Shown in pieces: positions 39,664 through 47,966 of a stretch of DNA of 64,000 bases. Source of the DNA: Rheinheimera sp. MMS21-TC3 (GTDB lineage Bacteria > Pseudomonadota > Gammaproteobacteria > Enterobacterales > Alteromonadaceae); contig NZ_CP135084.1 in the NCBI RefSeq assembly GCF_032229285.1, positions 2,232,001-2,296,000 on the forward strand, written 5' to 3'. The notes beneath the pieces were generated by a model. It had not been told where the DNA came from. It worked only from the letters and a program-made list of their open reading frames with translations, and did not search any database. How positions within the stretch are numbered: position 1 is the first letter of the stretch; each line of letters starts with the position of its first letter. Both the position numbers and the translations under genes were made by a program.

Positions 39664-40683
39664 CTATAAATACTCACTAATTAATAGTTCAGCAATTTGA
39701 ATGCTATTTGTTGCTGCTCCTTTACGAATATTGTCGGCTACTATCCATAAATTAATACCATTTTCATATGAGATATCTTGGCGAATTCTGCCAACAAAAA
39801 CCTCATCTTGGCCACTTCCACTACATACTTGAGTTGGAAACTCTTCATTATTTTCAATTAACACTATGCCTGGACTATTAGCTAATAAAGCTTTAACTTC
39901 ATCAGCACTAATTGGCATCCGCGTTTCAAGATGTACCGCTTCAGCGTGGCCATAAAAAACCGGTACTCTCACCGCTGTTGCATTAACAGCTATATGATCA
40001 TCAGCAAAAATCTTCTGGGTTTCCCAGTGCATTTTCATTTCTTCTTTGGTGTAACCGTTATCCATAAATTCATCTATTTGTGGAATAACATTAAAGGCAA
40101 TTTGCCTAGCAAATTTCCCCTCTTTTTCAATCGGGCGGCCATTCATTAACTGTGCCGTTTCATGCGCTAAAGCCTCAACAGCATCTTGTCCTGCCCCACT
40201 AACTGATTGATAAGTTGCTACGTTCACTCGGCTAATACCTACCGCATCATAAATAGGTTTAAGTGCCACTAACATTTGAATGGTTGAACAATTTGGATTT
40301 GCGATAATATTGCGGTTTCTATAATCGGCTAAAGCCTGCGGGTTAACCTCTGGCACCACTAATGGAATATCAGGCTCATAACGATAATGTGAGGTATTAT
40401 CAATAACAATACAGCCTGCTTCTGCCGCTATAGGCGCATATTGCGCTGACACATTGCCACCAGCTGAAAAGAAAGCAATATGGGCTTGTGACCAATCAAA
40501 TTGATCAGCATTTTGTACCTTAATGCTTTTTCCTTTAAAACTAATGGTCTCACCCGCAGAGCGACTACTGGCTAAAGGATATAACCTATCTACCGGAAAA
40601 CCGCGCTCTTCTAATAATTCAATTATTAGCTTACCTACTAATCCTGTTGCACCTAACACAGCAACATTAAATTGCGACGCCAT
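39664..40683 (-). CDS. asd: Aspartate-semialdehyde dehydrogenase
   Basis: A 339-residue NADP-dependent enzyme reducing beta-aspartyl phosphate, the branch point for lysine, diaminopimelate, methionine and threonine. The NADP-binding motif is LGATGLVG at 10-17, and the catalytic cysteine C132 is in ANPNCSTIQM. A histidine lies in the C-terminal substrate region. It occupies the position of E. coli usg, a non-catalytic paralogue, between pdxB and the fimV/truA genes, but here the catalytic cysteine is retained. It starts 16 bases after pdxB. Confidence 0.93.
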   Translation of the reverse strand: MASQFNVAVLGATGLVGKLIIELLEERGFPVDRLYPLASSRSAGETISFKGKSIKVQNADQFDWSQAHIAFFSAGGNVSAQYAPIAAEAGCIVIDNTSHYRYEPDIPLVVPEVNPQALADYRNRNIIANPNCSTIQMLVALKPIYDAVGISRVNVATYQSVSGAGQDAVEALAHETAQLMNGRPIEKEGKFARQIAFNVIPQIDEFMDNGYTKEEMKMHWETQKIFADDHIAVNATAVRVPVFYGHAEAVHLETRMPISADEVKALLANSPGIVLIENNEEFPTQVCSGSGQDEVFVGRIRQDISYENGINLWIVADNIRKGAATNSIQIAELLISEYL

Positions 40684-40699
40684 GACTGCTCCTCTTTAA

Positions 40700-41845
40700 T
40701 TATTGTTCCTGGCTAAAACCTAATTGTAATAACCAATTCGGCACCGCAGTACCACTAAGCTGTAATGAGCTAAATTCTCGTCTTGCTGGATAGTTTTTCC
40801 GGATCCAGTCAAAACCTTTATCCGTGAGTGAATGACGAAATGTCGCATCATCACGTGACACATCATATAACAACTTTGCTAAATTTTGGACATCTGGAAC
40901 CCCAAAACTTGGGGTTATCTGTACTTTCTCAATTGCAGGCGAGGCTAAAAAATCAGCTAAACTATGCTTAGGCTGCAAGCCTAGCTGCTGGCATAGTGCA
41001 AGGTACAGCATTTCTGTTCCTCTGGCTTTACCTTCTATACTATGACCAGCAATATGAGCGCTCGCAATATCAGCATAAGGCACTAAGGCCATTAAAATGT
41101 CCGGCTCATCTTCCCATACATCTAGTACCAGCGGCCTTTTCTTACCTTGCTCGGCTAAAGCCTCTGCTTCAGCTAAAAGCGCTTTATTATCTATAATTCC
41201 ACCACGAGCAGCATTAATAATGGCACAGTCTGGTTTAAGCATGGCTAAGGTTTTAGCATTTAATAAATGCTCGGTAGCGAAGTCACCATCGCGCTGCAAA
41301 GGAGTATGAAAACTAATTATATCGACTTGCTGACATAGACTATTAAAATCAACTGCCTCAAAGTCAGGCCCAGGGAAACTAGGCTCTTGCTGCTGCCGCA
41401 ACGGATCGCATACTAGTACCTTAGCGCCGAGTAACTTTAAGCTTTTTGCCAAACGGCTACCAATATTACCAACACCGACAACCCCAATTGTTTTTTGCTG
41501 CAGTTGCCATTGATAACGCTCGGCTAAAAACCACAGACTACTTAATACATATTCAACGACCGACTGGGCATTACACCCTGGCGCATTAGTAAAGGGGATC
41601 TGACGTTTGGCTAAATAGCTTTGATCAATATGCTCTAAGCCTATAGTTGCCGTGCCAACAAAGGTTAAGTCGGAGTTAGTCTGCAATAAGACTTGATCCA
41701 CCTGTGTTACCGAACGAACCAGTAATACTTCAGCCTCTGATAACTGCTCCGCTGTTACATTACGGCCATCAAACAAGGTAACCAGGCCTAAATCAGAGAA
41801 AAACTGCTGAACTAAAGGCATGTTTTCATCAGCAAAAATGCGCAT
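40700..41845 (-). CDS. pdxB: Erythronate-4-phosphate dehydrogenase
   Basis: A 381-residue D-2-hydroxyacid dehydrogenase acting in pyridoxal phosphate synthesis. It has ADENMPLVQQFFSDLG at the start, the NAD motif GVVGVGNIGSRLAKSL, the catalytic arginine in NAARGGIIDN, glutamate in DVWEDEP and histidine in AHIAGHSIEG, plus the PdxB-specific C-terminal dimerisation domain (about 290-375). GGAG lies nine bases before the start. First gene of the block reaching purF. Confidence 0.96.
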   Translation of the reverse strand: MRIFADENMPLVQQFFSDLGLVTLFDGRNVTAEQLSEAEVLLVRSVTQVDQVLLQTNSDLTFVGTATIGLEHIDQSYLAKRQIPFTNAPGCNAQSVVEYVLSSLWFLAERYQWQLQQKTIGVVGVGNIGSRLAKSLKLLGAKVLVCDPLRQQQEPSFPGPDFEAVDFNSLCQQVDIISFHTPLQRDGDFATEHLLNAKTLAMLKPDCAIINAARGGIIDNKALLAEAEALAEQGKKRPLVLDVWEDEPDILMALVPYADIASAHIAGHSIEGKARGTEMLYLALCQQLGLQPKHSLADFLASPAIEKVQITPSFGVPDVQNLAKLLYDVSRDDATFRHSLTDKGFDWIRKNYPARREFSSLQLSGTAVPNWLLQLGFSQEQ

Positions 41846-41870
41846 GGTGACTCCAGTTTAGTGTTTAGTT

Positions 41871-41898
41871 GTGAGTGCTTAGTTGTGAGTGCTTAGTT
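41871..41898. repeat. 14-bp direct repeat upstream of pdxB
   Basis: Two perfect adjacent copies of GTGAGTGCTTAGTT, preceded by a partial copy (GTGTTTAGTT at 41861-41870) and followed by a degenerate one. They lie directly upstream of pdxB in the pdxB-folE spacer. Confidence 0.9.
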
Positions 41899-41921
41899 GT
41901 CAGTTATTAACAGCAGTGACT

Positions 41922-41998
41922 TGTTGCCTATGGCAACAGTGACAAGTAACTAGCTTCATACTGAAGCAGTGACGAATAATAGAGATACACTCGTCACT
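41922..41998. other. Cluster of three short hairpins between folE and pdxB
   Basis: Three inverted repeats in a row: TGTTGCC-TAT-GGCAACA at 41922-41938, GCTTCA-TAC-TGAAGC at 41953-41967, and AGTGACGA/TCGTCACT at 41968-41998. On the plus strand the last is followed by TTTT, but both neighbouring genes are on minus; on minus it precedes no T-run. It may be a structured spacer or a transcript 3' end; function unknown. Confidence 0.6.
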
Positions 41999-42021
41999 TT
42001 TTAGCTAGTTGAGAAATTTGT

Positions 42022-42669
42022 TTAGCTATTATTAGCTAAAAACTCGGCGCGAGTGCGACCATCGTCTTTAAAAATGCCGCCTAAGGCTGTGGTTTGGGTT
42101 TTTGAATTTACATCCATAACACCACGAGACTTAACGCAGTAATGAACTGCTTCCATTGTTACAGCAACATTATCTGTTTCTAATAAGGTTTGTAGGGCGA
42201 CTAATACTTGCTGAGTTAAGCGCTCTTGTACTTGCGGGCGTTGCGCAAAAAATCTAACAATACGGTTTATTTTCGATAAACCAATAATGCGGCCACTTGG
42301 AATATAGGCAACAGTGGCATAGCCATCTATAGTGACAAAATGATGTTCGCAAGTACTGGTAAAGCTAATTTCTTTCACTTTAATCATTTCAGACACTTGC
42401 ATCTTGTTATCAATCAGTGACATTTTTGGAAAGTTAGCATAGTTTAAGCCACCAAAAATTTCATCAACATACATCTTCGCTATTCGATGCGGTGTTTCAT
42501 TTAGGCTGTCATCATTTAAATCTAAACCTAAGGTGCTGACAACTTCAGACATTAACTGTCTAACTTTAGTGTACTTTTCATCACGTGATAAACCATTATT
42601 TAACATCGGAGTTTCTAAACCACGACTAATTAAGGTATCACGCACTAACTCTGCTTCTTTTGATAACAT
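42022..42669 (-). CDS. folE: GTP cyclohydrolase I
   Basis: A 215-residue enzyme making dihydroneopterin triphosphate for folate and pterins. Zinc ligands are in [12 protein letters not shown] and CVKSRGVMD, and [12 protein letters not shown] is the family signature. I use the ATG at 42667-42669, which places LSKEAELV as in the E. coli protein; an in-frame TTG four codons upstream sits near GAGGTGA and cannot be excluded. It could supply the pterin used by PhhA, although biopterin-type cofactor needs further enzymes not seen here. Confidence 0.96.
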   Translation of the reverse strand: MLSKEAELVRDTLISRGLETPMLNNGLSRDEKYTKVRQLMSEVVSTLGLDLNDDSLNETPHRIAKMYVDEIFGGLNYANFPKMSLIDNKMQVSEMIKVKEISFTSTCEHHFVTIDGYATVAYIPSGRIIGLSKINRIVRFFAQRPQVQERLTQQVLVALQTLLETDNVAVTMEAVHYCVKSRGVMDVNSKTQTTALGGIFKDDGRTRAEFLANNS

Positions 42670-42779
42670 AACGAATTCCAAATCACCTCAGGTACAGCAA
42701 TACAAAGCAAAAAGCTAAACGGTTTACAAAAGCACAAAACCATTTAGCCTATTAATCACCATGCTAATTGATGGTTACA

Positions 42780-43133
42780 TTATTGCACTAATGCTAACGC
42801 TTCTAATAGCTCTCTTGGTTCAACTTCAGGACCATTTAAGCTTTCGTCCCAGTCAGTGCCAATTAACACACCATCATCATACATTTCTTTTAACCAACCA
42901 TCACAAAATACATCTAATGGAATAGCTTCTGGCTTATATACCGACCATTCTTCAGAACAATGCGCCAATGCAGCGGCTTCATCAGACCAAAATGGCATAA
43001 CGTCAGTATCTTCAAACTCAACCGATTCAACAACAAGTAAATCTTCACCTTCAGCCAACACATAAACCACGCCATGGGTTTTAGCTTGTTCGACAAAGCG
43101 TAAAAAAGTAGGATCTTGCGCAAACTGACTCAT
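42780..43133 (-). CDS. DUF2750 domain protein
   Basis: A 117-residue acidic protein. It matches the DUF2750 pattern: N-terminal FVEQAKTHGVVYVLAEGEDL, central MPFWSDEAAALAHCSEEWSVYKPEAIPLD in pieces, and a C-terminal GVLIGTDWD. No signal peptide or membrane helix. Function unknown. It lies upstream of folE on the same strand, 111 bases away, and divergent from ettA. Confidence 0.8.
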   Translation of the reverse strand: MSQFAQDPTFLRFVEQAKTHGVVYVLAEGEDLLVVESVEFEDTDVMPFWSDEAAALAHCSEEWSVYKPEAIPLDVFCDGWLKEMYDDGVLIGTDWDESLNGPEVEPRELLEALALVQ

Positions 43134-43380
43134 ATTAACCTTCTTGTGTGCAACTTTTTAATGGCCACTATTAGACCAGAAAACAGGCTATAAAAGCGAG
43201 TGATATCTCATCTTCTTGGCTTTATGTTAGCAATACTTATTCAAAGTAGCACATTCAAGCTTAATAACCGTGCTATTGCTAAAAACCTAGTCACAAGCCA
43301 CAGCGGCATATCTTTCATTCTTTGTTGAAAATGGCGTACAATCACAGCCACCTATTGACTCTATTTAGAATAAATAAATC

Positions 43381-45042
43381 ATGGCCCAATATATCTACTC
43401 CATGCATCGTGTCTCCAAGGTAGTTCCTCCTAAGCGCACGATTTTAAAAGACATTTCTTTATCCTTTTTTCCTGGCGCAAAAATTGGCGTCTTAGGTTTA
43501 AACGGAGCGGGTAAATCAACCTTACTACGGATCATGGCCGGGGTTGATACCGAATTTGAAGGTGAAGCAAGACCGCTTGCAGGTACCAAAATAGGTTACT
43601 TACCACAAGAGCCACAACTAGATCCGCAAAAAACAGTTCGTGAAATTGTTGAAGAAGCCGTAGCGGATGTTAAAGAGGCATTAAACCGCTTAGATCAAGT
43701 CTATGCCGCTTATGCTGAAGAAAACGCCGACTTTGATGCCTTAGCCAAAGAGCAAGGCGAACTAGAAGCTTTAATTCAAGCCAAAGAAGGTCATAATTTA
43801 GATAATACCTTAGAGCGTGCAGCAGATGCATTACGCTTGCCGCCTTGGGATGCAAAAATTGAGCATTTATCTGGTGGTGAACGCCGCCGAGTAGCCATTT
43901 GCCGCTTGTTACTAGAGCGCCCAGATATGCTGTTACTAGACGAACCAACTAACCACTTAGATGCCGAATCTGTTGCATGGTTAGAGCGTTTCTTACACGA
44001 CTATCCAGGCACTGTTGTGGCCATAACCCATGACCGTTACTTCTTAGACAACGTTGCCGGCTGGATTTTAGAGCTAGACCGTGGTTATGGTATTCCGTGG
44101 GAAGGTAACTATTCTTCTTGGCTAGAGCAAAAAGATGCTCGCTTACAGCAAGAAGAAAAAGCCGAAAATGCCCGTCAGCGCTCTATCCAACAAGAATTAG
44201 AGTGGGTACGCACTAACCCTAAAGGCCGTCATGCTAAGAGTAAAGCTAGGATGGCACGCTTTGAAGAACTGCAAAGCCAAGATTTTCAAAAACGAAATGA
44301 AACTAATGAGCTCTATATTCCACCAGGACCACGTTTAGGCGACAAGGTTTTGGAAGTAAATAATCTGCGCAAGTCATTTGGTCAGCGCTTATTAATTGAT
44401 GATTTAAGCTTTAGTATCCCTAAAGGCGCTATTGTCGGTATTATTGGCCCTAACGGTGCCGGTAAATCTACTCTATTTAAAATGATTACAGGCACTGAAC
44501 AGCCAGACTCAGGTGAAATAGTCGTTGGCGAAACCGTTCACATTGCCAGTGTTGAGCAGTTCCGCGATAGTATGAACCCTAAAAATACGGTATGGCAAGA
44601 AATCTCTGGTGGCCAAGATATTCTACAAATTGGCACCTATCAGATCCCAAGCCGCGCCTATGTTGGTCGCTTTAACTTTAAAGGCAATGATCAACAGAAG
44701 TTTATTGGTGACTTATCAGGTGGTGAGCGCAACCGAGTTCATTTAGCAGCGCTATTAAAAGCTGGCGGCAATATGTTGTTACTCGATGAGCCAACCAACG
44801 ACTTAGACGTCGAAACCTTACGTGCCTTAGAGAACGCCATTTTAGACTTCCCAGGCTGTGCTATGGTTATCTCGCATGACCGTTGGTTTTTAGACCGTAT
44901 CGCCACTCATATTTTAGATTACCGCGATGAAGGTAAAGTGAACTTCTTTGAAGGTAACTATTCAGATTATGAAGCTTGGCTTAAAGCCACTTATGGCGCC
45001 GCAGCCTTAGAGCCACATAGAATTAAATATAAGAGAATTTAG
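43381..45042 (+). CDS. ettA: Energy-dependent translational throttle protein EttA
   Basis: A 553-residue ABC-F ATPase that binds the ribosomal E site and gates entry into elongation according to the ATP/ADP ratio. Two ABC cassettes have Walker A GLNGAGKST and GPNGAGKST, signatures LSGGERRRVAICRLL and LSGGERNRVHLAALL, and Walker B LLLDEPTNHLD and LLLDEPTNDLD, separated by a charged linker (about 240-305). The N-terminus AQYIYSMHRVSKVVPPKR is specific to the EttA subgroup. Divergent from the DUF2750 gene. Confidence 0.97.
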   Translation: MAQYIYSMHRVSKVVPPKRTILKDISLSFFPGAKIGVLGLNGAGKSTLLRIMAGVDTEFEGEARPLAGTKIGYLPQEPQLDPQKTVREIVEEAVADVKEALNRLDQVYAAYAEENADFDALAKEQGELEALIQAKEGHNLDNTLERAADALRLPPWDAKIEHLSGGERRRVAICRLLLERPDMLLLDEPTNHLDAESVAWLERFLHDYPGTVVAITHDRYFLDNVAGWILELDRGYGIPWEGNYSSWLEQKDARLQQEEKAENARQRSIQQELEWVRTNPKGRHAKSKARMARFEELQSQDFQKRNETNELYIPPGPRLGDKVLEVNNLRKSFGQRLLIDDLSFSIPKGAIVGIIGPNGAGKSTLFKMITGTEQPDSGEIVVGETVHIASVEQFRDSMNPKNTVWQEISGGQDILQIGTYQIPSRAYVGRFNFKGNDQQKFIGDLSGGERNRVHLAALLKAGGNMLLLDEPTNDLDVETLRALENAILDFPGCAMVISHDRWFLDRIATHILDYRDEGKVNFFEGNYSDYEAWLKATYGAAALEPHRIKYKRI

Positions 45043-45057
45043 TTAACTGTTTAGCGC

Positions 45058-45079
45058 AACGCTAAGTTTTCTTAGCGTT
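45058..45079. repeat. Inverted repeat after ettA
   Basis: AACGCTAAG, loop TTTT, CTTAGCGTT: a perfect 9 bp stem 15 bases after the ettA stop. It has no T-run on the plus strand, so it is more likely a 3'-end stabilising hairpin than a terminator; the next hairpin downstream is the terminator. Confidence 0.75.
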
Positions 45080-45085
45080 AAAATA

Positions 45086-45140
45086 AAAAGCCACACTACT
45101 GTACTGATATAAATAACCTGTACAACTAGCGTGGCTTTTT
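45086..45140. terminator. Bidirectional terminator between ettA and the small gene
   Basis: AAAAAGCCACACTA pairs with TAGCGTGGCTTTTT through one C-A mismatch, with an inner GTAC/GTAC pair and a long loop. T-runs follow on both strands, so it can end ettA on plus and the 54-codon gene on minus. Confidence 0.8.
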
Positions 45141-45171
45141 TACTGCTTTACGTCACTCAGTTCAAATGCAT

Positions 45172-45336
45172 TTATTTAGTTTGCACCATAGTGCTTAATG
45201 CTAATGCTTTACCTACTTTTCCTAATAAGTGGTTAATTCTACGCATTTGATTTTGACGTAAAACAAGATTTTTTGTCGCTATTGGTTGAACTGTTTTAGA
45301 TGCTGTTGTATTGATTGCTGTGTTTAAAGTAGTCAT
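45172..45336 (-). CDS. Small basic protein of unknown function (54 residues)
   Basis: An open frame of 54 codons with ATG at 45334-45336 and TAA at 45172-45174. A strong ribosome site, GAGG five bases before the ATG, and the terminator at 45086-45140 just downstream support a real gene. The product starts MTTLNTAINTTASKTVQPIA, then has LVLRQNQMRRINHLLGKVGK and ends ALALSTMVQTK. It is threonine-rich at the N-terminus and basic and helical in the second half, with one weakly amphipathic helix; no cysteine, signal peptide or membrane helix. I do not recognise the family. It lies in the only stretch over 300 bases that lacks a long gene. Confidence 0.6.
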   Translation of the reverse strand: MTTLNTAINTTASKTVQPIATKNLVLRQNQMRRINHLLGKVGKALALSTMVQTK

Positions 45337-45785
45337 AAATACCTCGATAAAAGTGCGCTGCAGTTAAGATGGCTCTATTATGCCTATTTTTCAGTCAACC
45401 CACCAACGAGATAAACTAGCCCTAACCCATTAGAAAAACTAATGCAAGCATTCATTTAATATTCATATTATCAAAAAATCCTCTAAATATTAATATCTAA
45501 CTATGCAGCAACAACCGTACCTATGCAAAATAATCACTTAAATATGCAAATTAAAATGAATAAAAACATCTGACACTGCATAACTAGGCTTTACTGACTT
45601 TTGGGCTTTGAATTTTTATTAATTAAATTTTCTTATGAAAACTTAACTGATAAATCTAGGTTATTACCTTGGAATTGTTTTGGCTAGTCGGCCATAAAAT
45701 TACTCTTATAATACTAGTTTTAGTTTCAGTGTTTATTCTGTTAGATTGAACCAACTAACAAGTAAATAAGTCGATTATTCAATTT
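45337..45785. other. AT-rich intergenic region upstream of the alpha/beta hydrolase
   Basis: About 450 bases without a convincing gene. It should hold the minus-strand promoter of the 54-codon gene and the plus-strand promoter of the hydrolase; a TATAAT is at 45707-45712 but no good -35 element sits 17 bases upstream. A 26-codon hydrophobic frame from a TTG at 45669 to a TGA at 45749 is present but weakly supported. Confidence 0.5.
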
Positions 45786-46661
45786 ATGTCCTTACCCTAT
45801 TCCGCAGAGTTCAGACTTAATCACCTAGTTCATACTGCTTTGAGCAATTGCGCTGATATTACAGCTGAAGCATCCCCTATTTTATGCTTACATGGCTGGT
45901 TAGATAACGCTGCTAGCTTTATCCCTTTAGCGCATGCATTCTCCCAGTTACCTGACTTAGCAAAGTTACCATTATTAGCATTTGAATTTGCTGGTCATGG
46001 CCATTCAGCACATCGCAGTGCAGACAGCCATTACCATTTTGTTGATTGGGTTGATGATTTAGCTAGTTTATGTTTGCAGCAAGGCTGGCAAGGCTTAACT
46101 ATTATTGGCCATTCCATGGGAGGGATGATTGCTACCGCCTTAGCAGCTAGTTTTCCGGAATTAGTTTCTCGCCTTATTCTTATTGATAGCATGGGATTAA
46201 TTAATGAAAGCGCAGCAAAAGCGGCCGAGCAATTACGAATAGGGATCAGCTCACGGCAGCGTTATCGAAAACCTCGCAAGTTAAATTATAAAGATCTAAA
46301 CCAAGCAACAGAGGCGCGCCAAGCGCAAAGCGACTTTAGTTTGCATGAAGCCAAGCTACTTAGCCAGCGTGGCTGTATAACACATGCTAAAGGGGTAAGT
46401 TGGCGTGCAGATATGCGTTTACGTCATATCTCCTTGTATCGTTATACACCAGAACAAGCTAGTGCCATTATTAGCGCAGTACAATGCCCTGTATTAGCTA
46501 TAATAGCTACTGATAGTAAATACTATAGCGATTTTCAGCAAGGAGCTAGCCTTTACCAAAAGCTTAAATTAGTGACTCAACAAGGGGGCCATCACTGTCA
46601 TATGACCCAGCCTGAGCAAGTCGCGGCTAGTATTAGTGAGTTTGTTAGTGGTGAGTGGTGA
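45786..46661 (+). CDS. Alpha/beta-fold hydrolase
   Basis: A 291-residue serine hydrolase. The oxyanion region is LCLHGWLDNAASF, the nucleophile S110 is in IGHSMGGMIA, a candidate acid is D243 in AIIATDSKY, and the histidine lies in QQGGHHCHMTQP near residue 269. The HGWLDNAASF start resembles the serine hydrolase-like (SERHL/MEST) group. No signal peptide, so cytoplasmic. Substrate unknown. The stop codon falls inside a 7-bp tandem repeat, so the C-terminal residues may vary between strains. Confidence 0.85.
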   Translation: MSLPYSAEFRLNHLVHTALSNCADITAEASPILCLHGWLDNAASFIPLAHAFSQLPDLAKLPLLAFEFAGHGHSAHRSADSHYHFVDWVDDLASLCLQQGWQGLTIIGHSMGGMIATALAASFPELVSRLILIDSMGLINESAAKAAEQLRIGISSRQRYRKPRKLNYKDLNQATEARQAQSDFSLHEAKLLSQRGCITHAKGVSWRADMRLRHISLYRYTPEQASAIISAVQCPVLAIIATDSKYYSDFQQGASLYQKLKLVTQQGGHHCHMTQPEQVAASISEFVSGEW

Positions 46662-46678
46662 GTGGTGAGTGGTGAGTA
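46651..46678. repeat. Heptanucleotide tandem repeat over a stop codon
   Basis: Three perfect copies of GTGAGTG plus a fourth with one change (GTGAGTA). The first copies overlap the last codons and the TGA stop (46659-46661) of the alpha/beta hydrolase. Seven-base units shift the frame. Confidence 0.95.
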
Positions 46679-46682
46679 CAAA

Positions 46683-46710
46683 AAAACCGGCTTGTTACAC
46701 AGCCGGTTTT
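46683..46710. terminator. Bidirectional terminator between the hydrolase and aspC
   Basis: AAAACCGGCT and AGCCGGTTTT form a 10 bp stem with an eight-base loop, followed by T-runs on both strands. Located between convergent stops. Confidence 0.92.
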
Positions 46711-46729
46711 TTTGTTTAAATTTTTTTAA

Positions 46730-47926
46730 CTACGCTTTTAATACACTTGCCACTGATGCGGCAAAGTAATCAATATTGCTATGATTTAAGCCTGCTATGC
46801 TAACTCGGCTTGAATCGACCATATAGATACTGTACTTATCTCTTAACTGAGCAATTTGCGGTTTAGTTAAGCCTAAAAAGCTAAACATACCATGCTGACG
46901 AGTAATAAAACTAAAGTCTTGCTCTACACCTTCTGCTGTTAGCTTGTCGATAATAAGTTGTCTATAACTATTAATGCGATTACGCATATCGGCTAACTCT
47001 TGATGCCATAAAGCGGTTAATTCTGTACTATCTAAAATATGGCTTACTACTATAGCACCATGCGCTGGAGGCATAGAGTAAATACTACGCACCACACTTA
47101 ATAAGTTAGTTTTAACATTCTGCACTTGGCCACTGTTTTGCGCCATTATCGTGATAGCACCAATCCTATCTCGATATAAACCAAAGTTTTTTGAACATGA
47201 ACTACACAAAATAAGCTCAGGTACAGCATCAGCTAAATGGCGTAAACCAGCCGCGTCTTGATCTAAACCAGCACCAAATCCTTGATAAGCCATATCAACT
47301 AAAGGGGTAAAGCCACGTTCTTGTGCTATTTGGGTAAAGCGCTGCCATTGAGCAAAGTTTAAGTCCATACCGCTTGGGTTATGACAACAAGCATGCACTA
47401 ACACCACATCTCCGGCGGGGATTTTGGCTAAATCAGCAAACATCGCCTCTTCATTCAAACCACGGGTGTTGTAATCGTAATAGGCATATTCTTTTACTTT
47501 TAAGCCAGCAGATTCAAATAAAGAAATATGGTTAGCCCAAGTAGGTGTAGTGACCCACACTGTGGCGTTAGGGTTAGCACGCTTAATAAACTCAGCCGCT
47601 ACACGTAAAGCTCCGGTTCCACCTGGTGTATGCGCTGTGGTTAAGCGATTAGCTAATAAGGCTTTATGGCTAGCACCAAAAGCTAATTTCTCCATATGTA
47701 GATTAAAGCTTAAATCACCCGCCATACCAATATAGGTTTTACTATCTTCTTGCTTTAACCGTAAACTTTCAGCCTGTTTTACACAGTTAAGTACTGCAGT
47801 ATGACCTTGTTCATCTTTATAGACACCAACACCTAAATCAACTTTATTCGGATTAGGATCTTCTTTATACGCTGCCATTAAACCTAAAATGGGATCAGTG
47901 GCTACGGCTTTTAAATCAGCAAACAT
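46730..47926 (-). CDS. aspC: Aspartate/aromatic aminotransferase (class I, AspC type)
   Basis: A 398-residue PLP enzyme that transfers the amino group between glutamate and oxaloacetate or aromatic 2-oxo acids. The PLP lysine is K246 in CSSCSKNFGLYRDRIG; other features are TPGGTGALRVAAEF, HACCHNPSGMD, DMAYQGFGAG and the substrate arginine in VDSSRVSIAGL. The residues after each motif agree better with AspC than with TyrB, but enzymes of this type often use phenylpyruvate and hydroxyphenylpyruvate too, so it could close the PheA/TyrA pathways. It stands alone on minus. Confidence 0.9.
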   Translation of the reverse strand: MFADLKAVATDPILGLMAAYKEDPNPNKVDLGVGVYKDEQGHTAVLNCVKQAESLRLKQEDSKTYIGMAGDLSFNLHMEKLAFGASHKALLANRLTTAHTPGGTGALRVAAEFIKRANPNATVWVTTPTWANHISLFESAGLKVKEYAYYDYNTRGLNEEAMFADLAKIPAGDVVLVHACCHNPSGMDLNFAQWQRFTQIAQERGFTPLVDMAYQGFGAGLDQDAAGLRHLADAVPELILCSSCSKNFGLYRDRIGAITIMAQNSGQVQNVKTNLLSVVRSIYSMPPAHGAIVVSHILDSTELTALWHQELADMRNRINSYRQLIIDKLTAEGVEQDFSFITRQHGMFSFLGLTKPQIAQLRDKYSIYMVDSSRVSIAGLNHSNIDYFAASVASVLKA

Positions 47927-47966
47927 AATGTTCTACCTAGGGTTAAATGAATGATAACAACTGAAG

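Noticed and set aside
39664..40683. Non-catalytic Usg protein, as in E. coli at this place
   Set aside because: The catalytic cysteine in NPNCST is present, so it should be a working aspartate-semialdehyde dehydrogenase.
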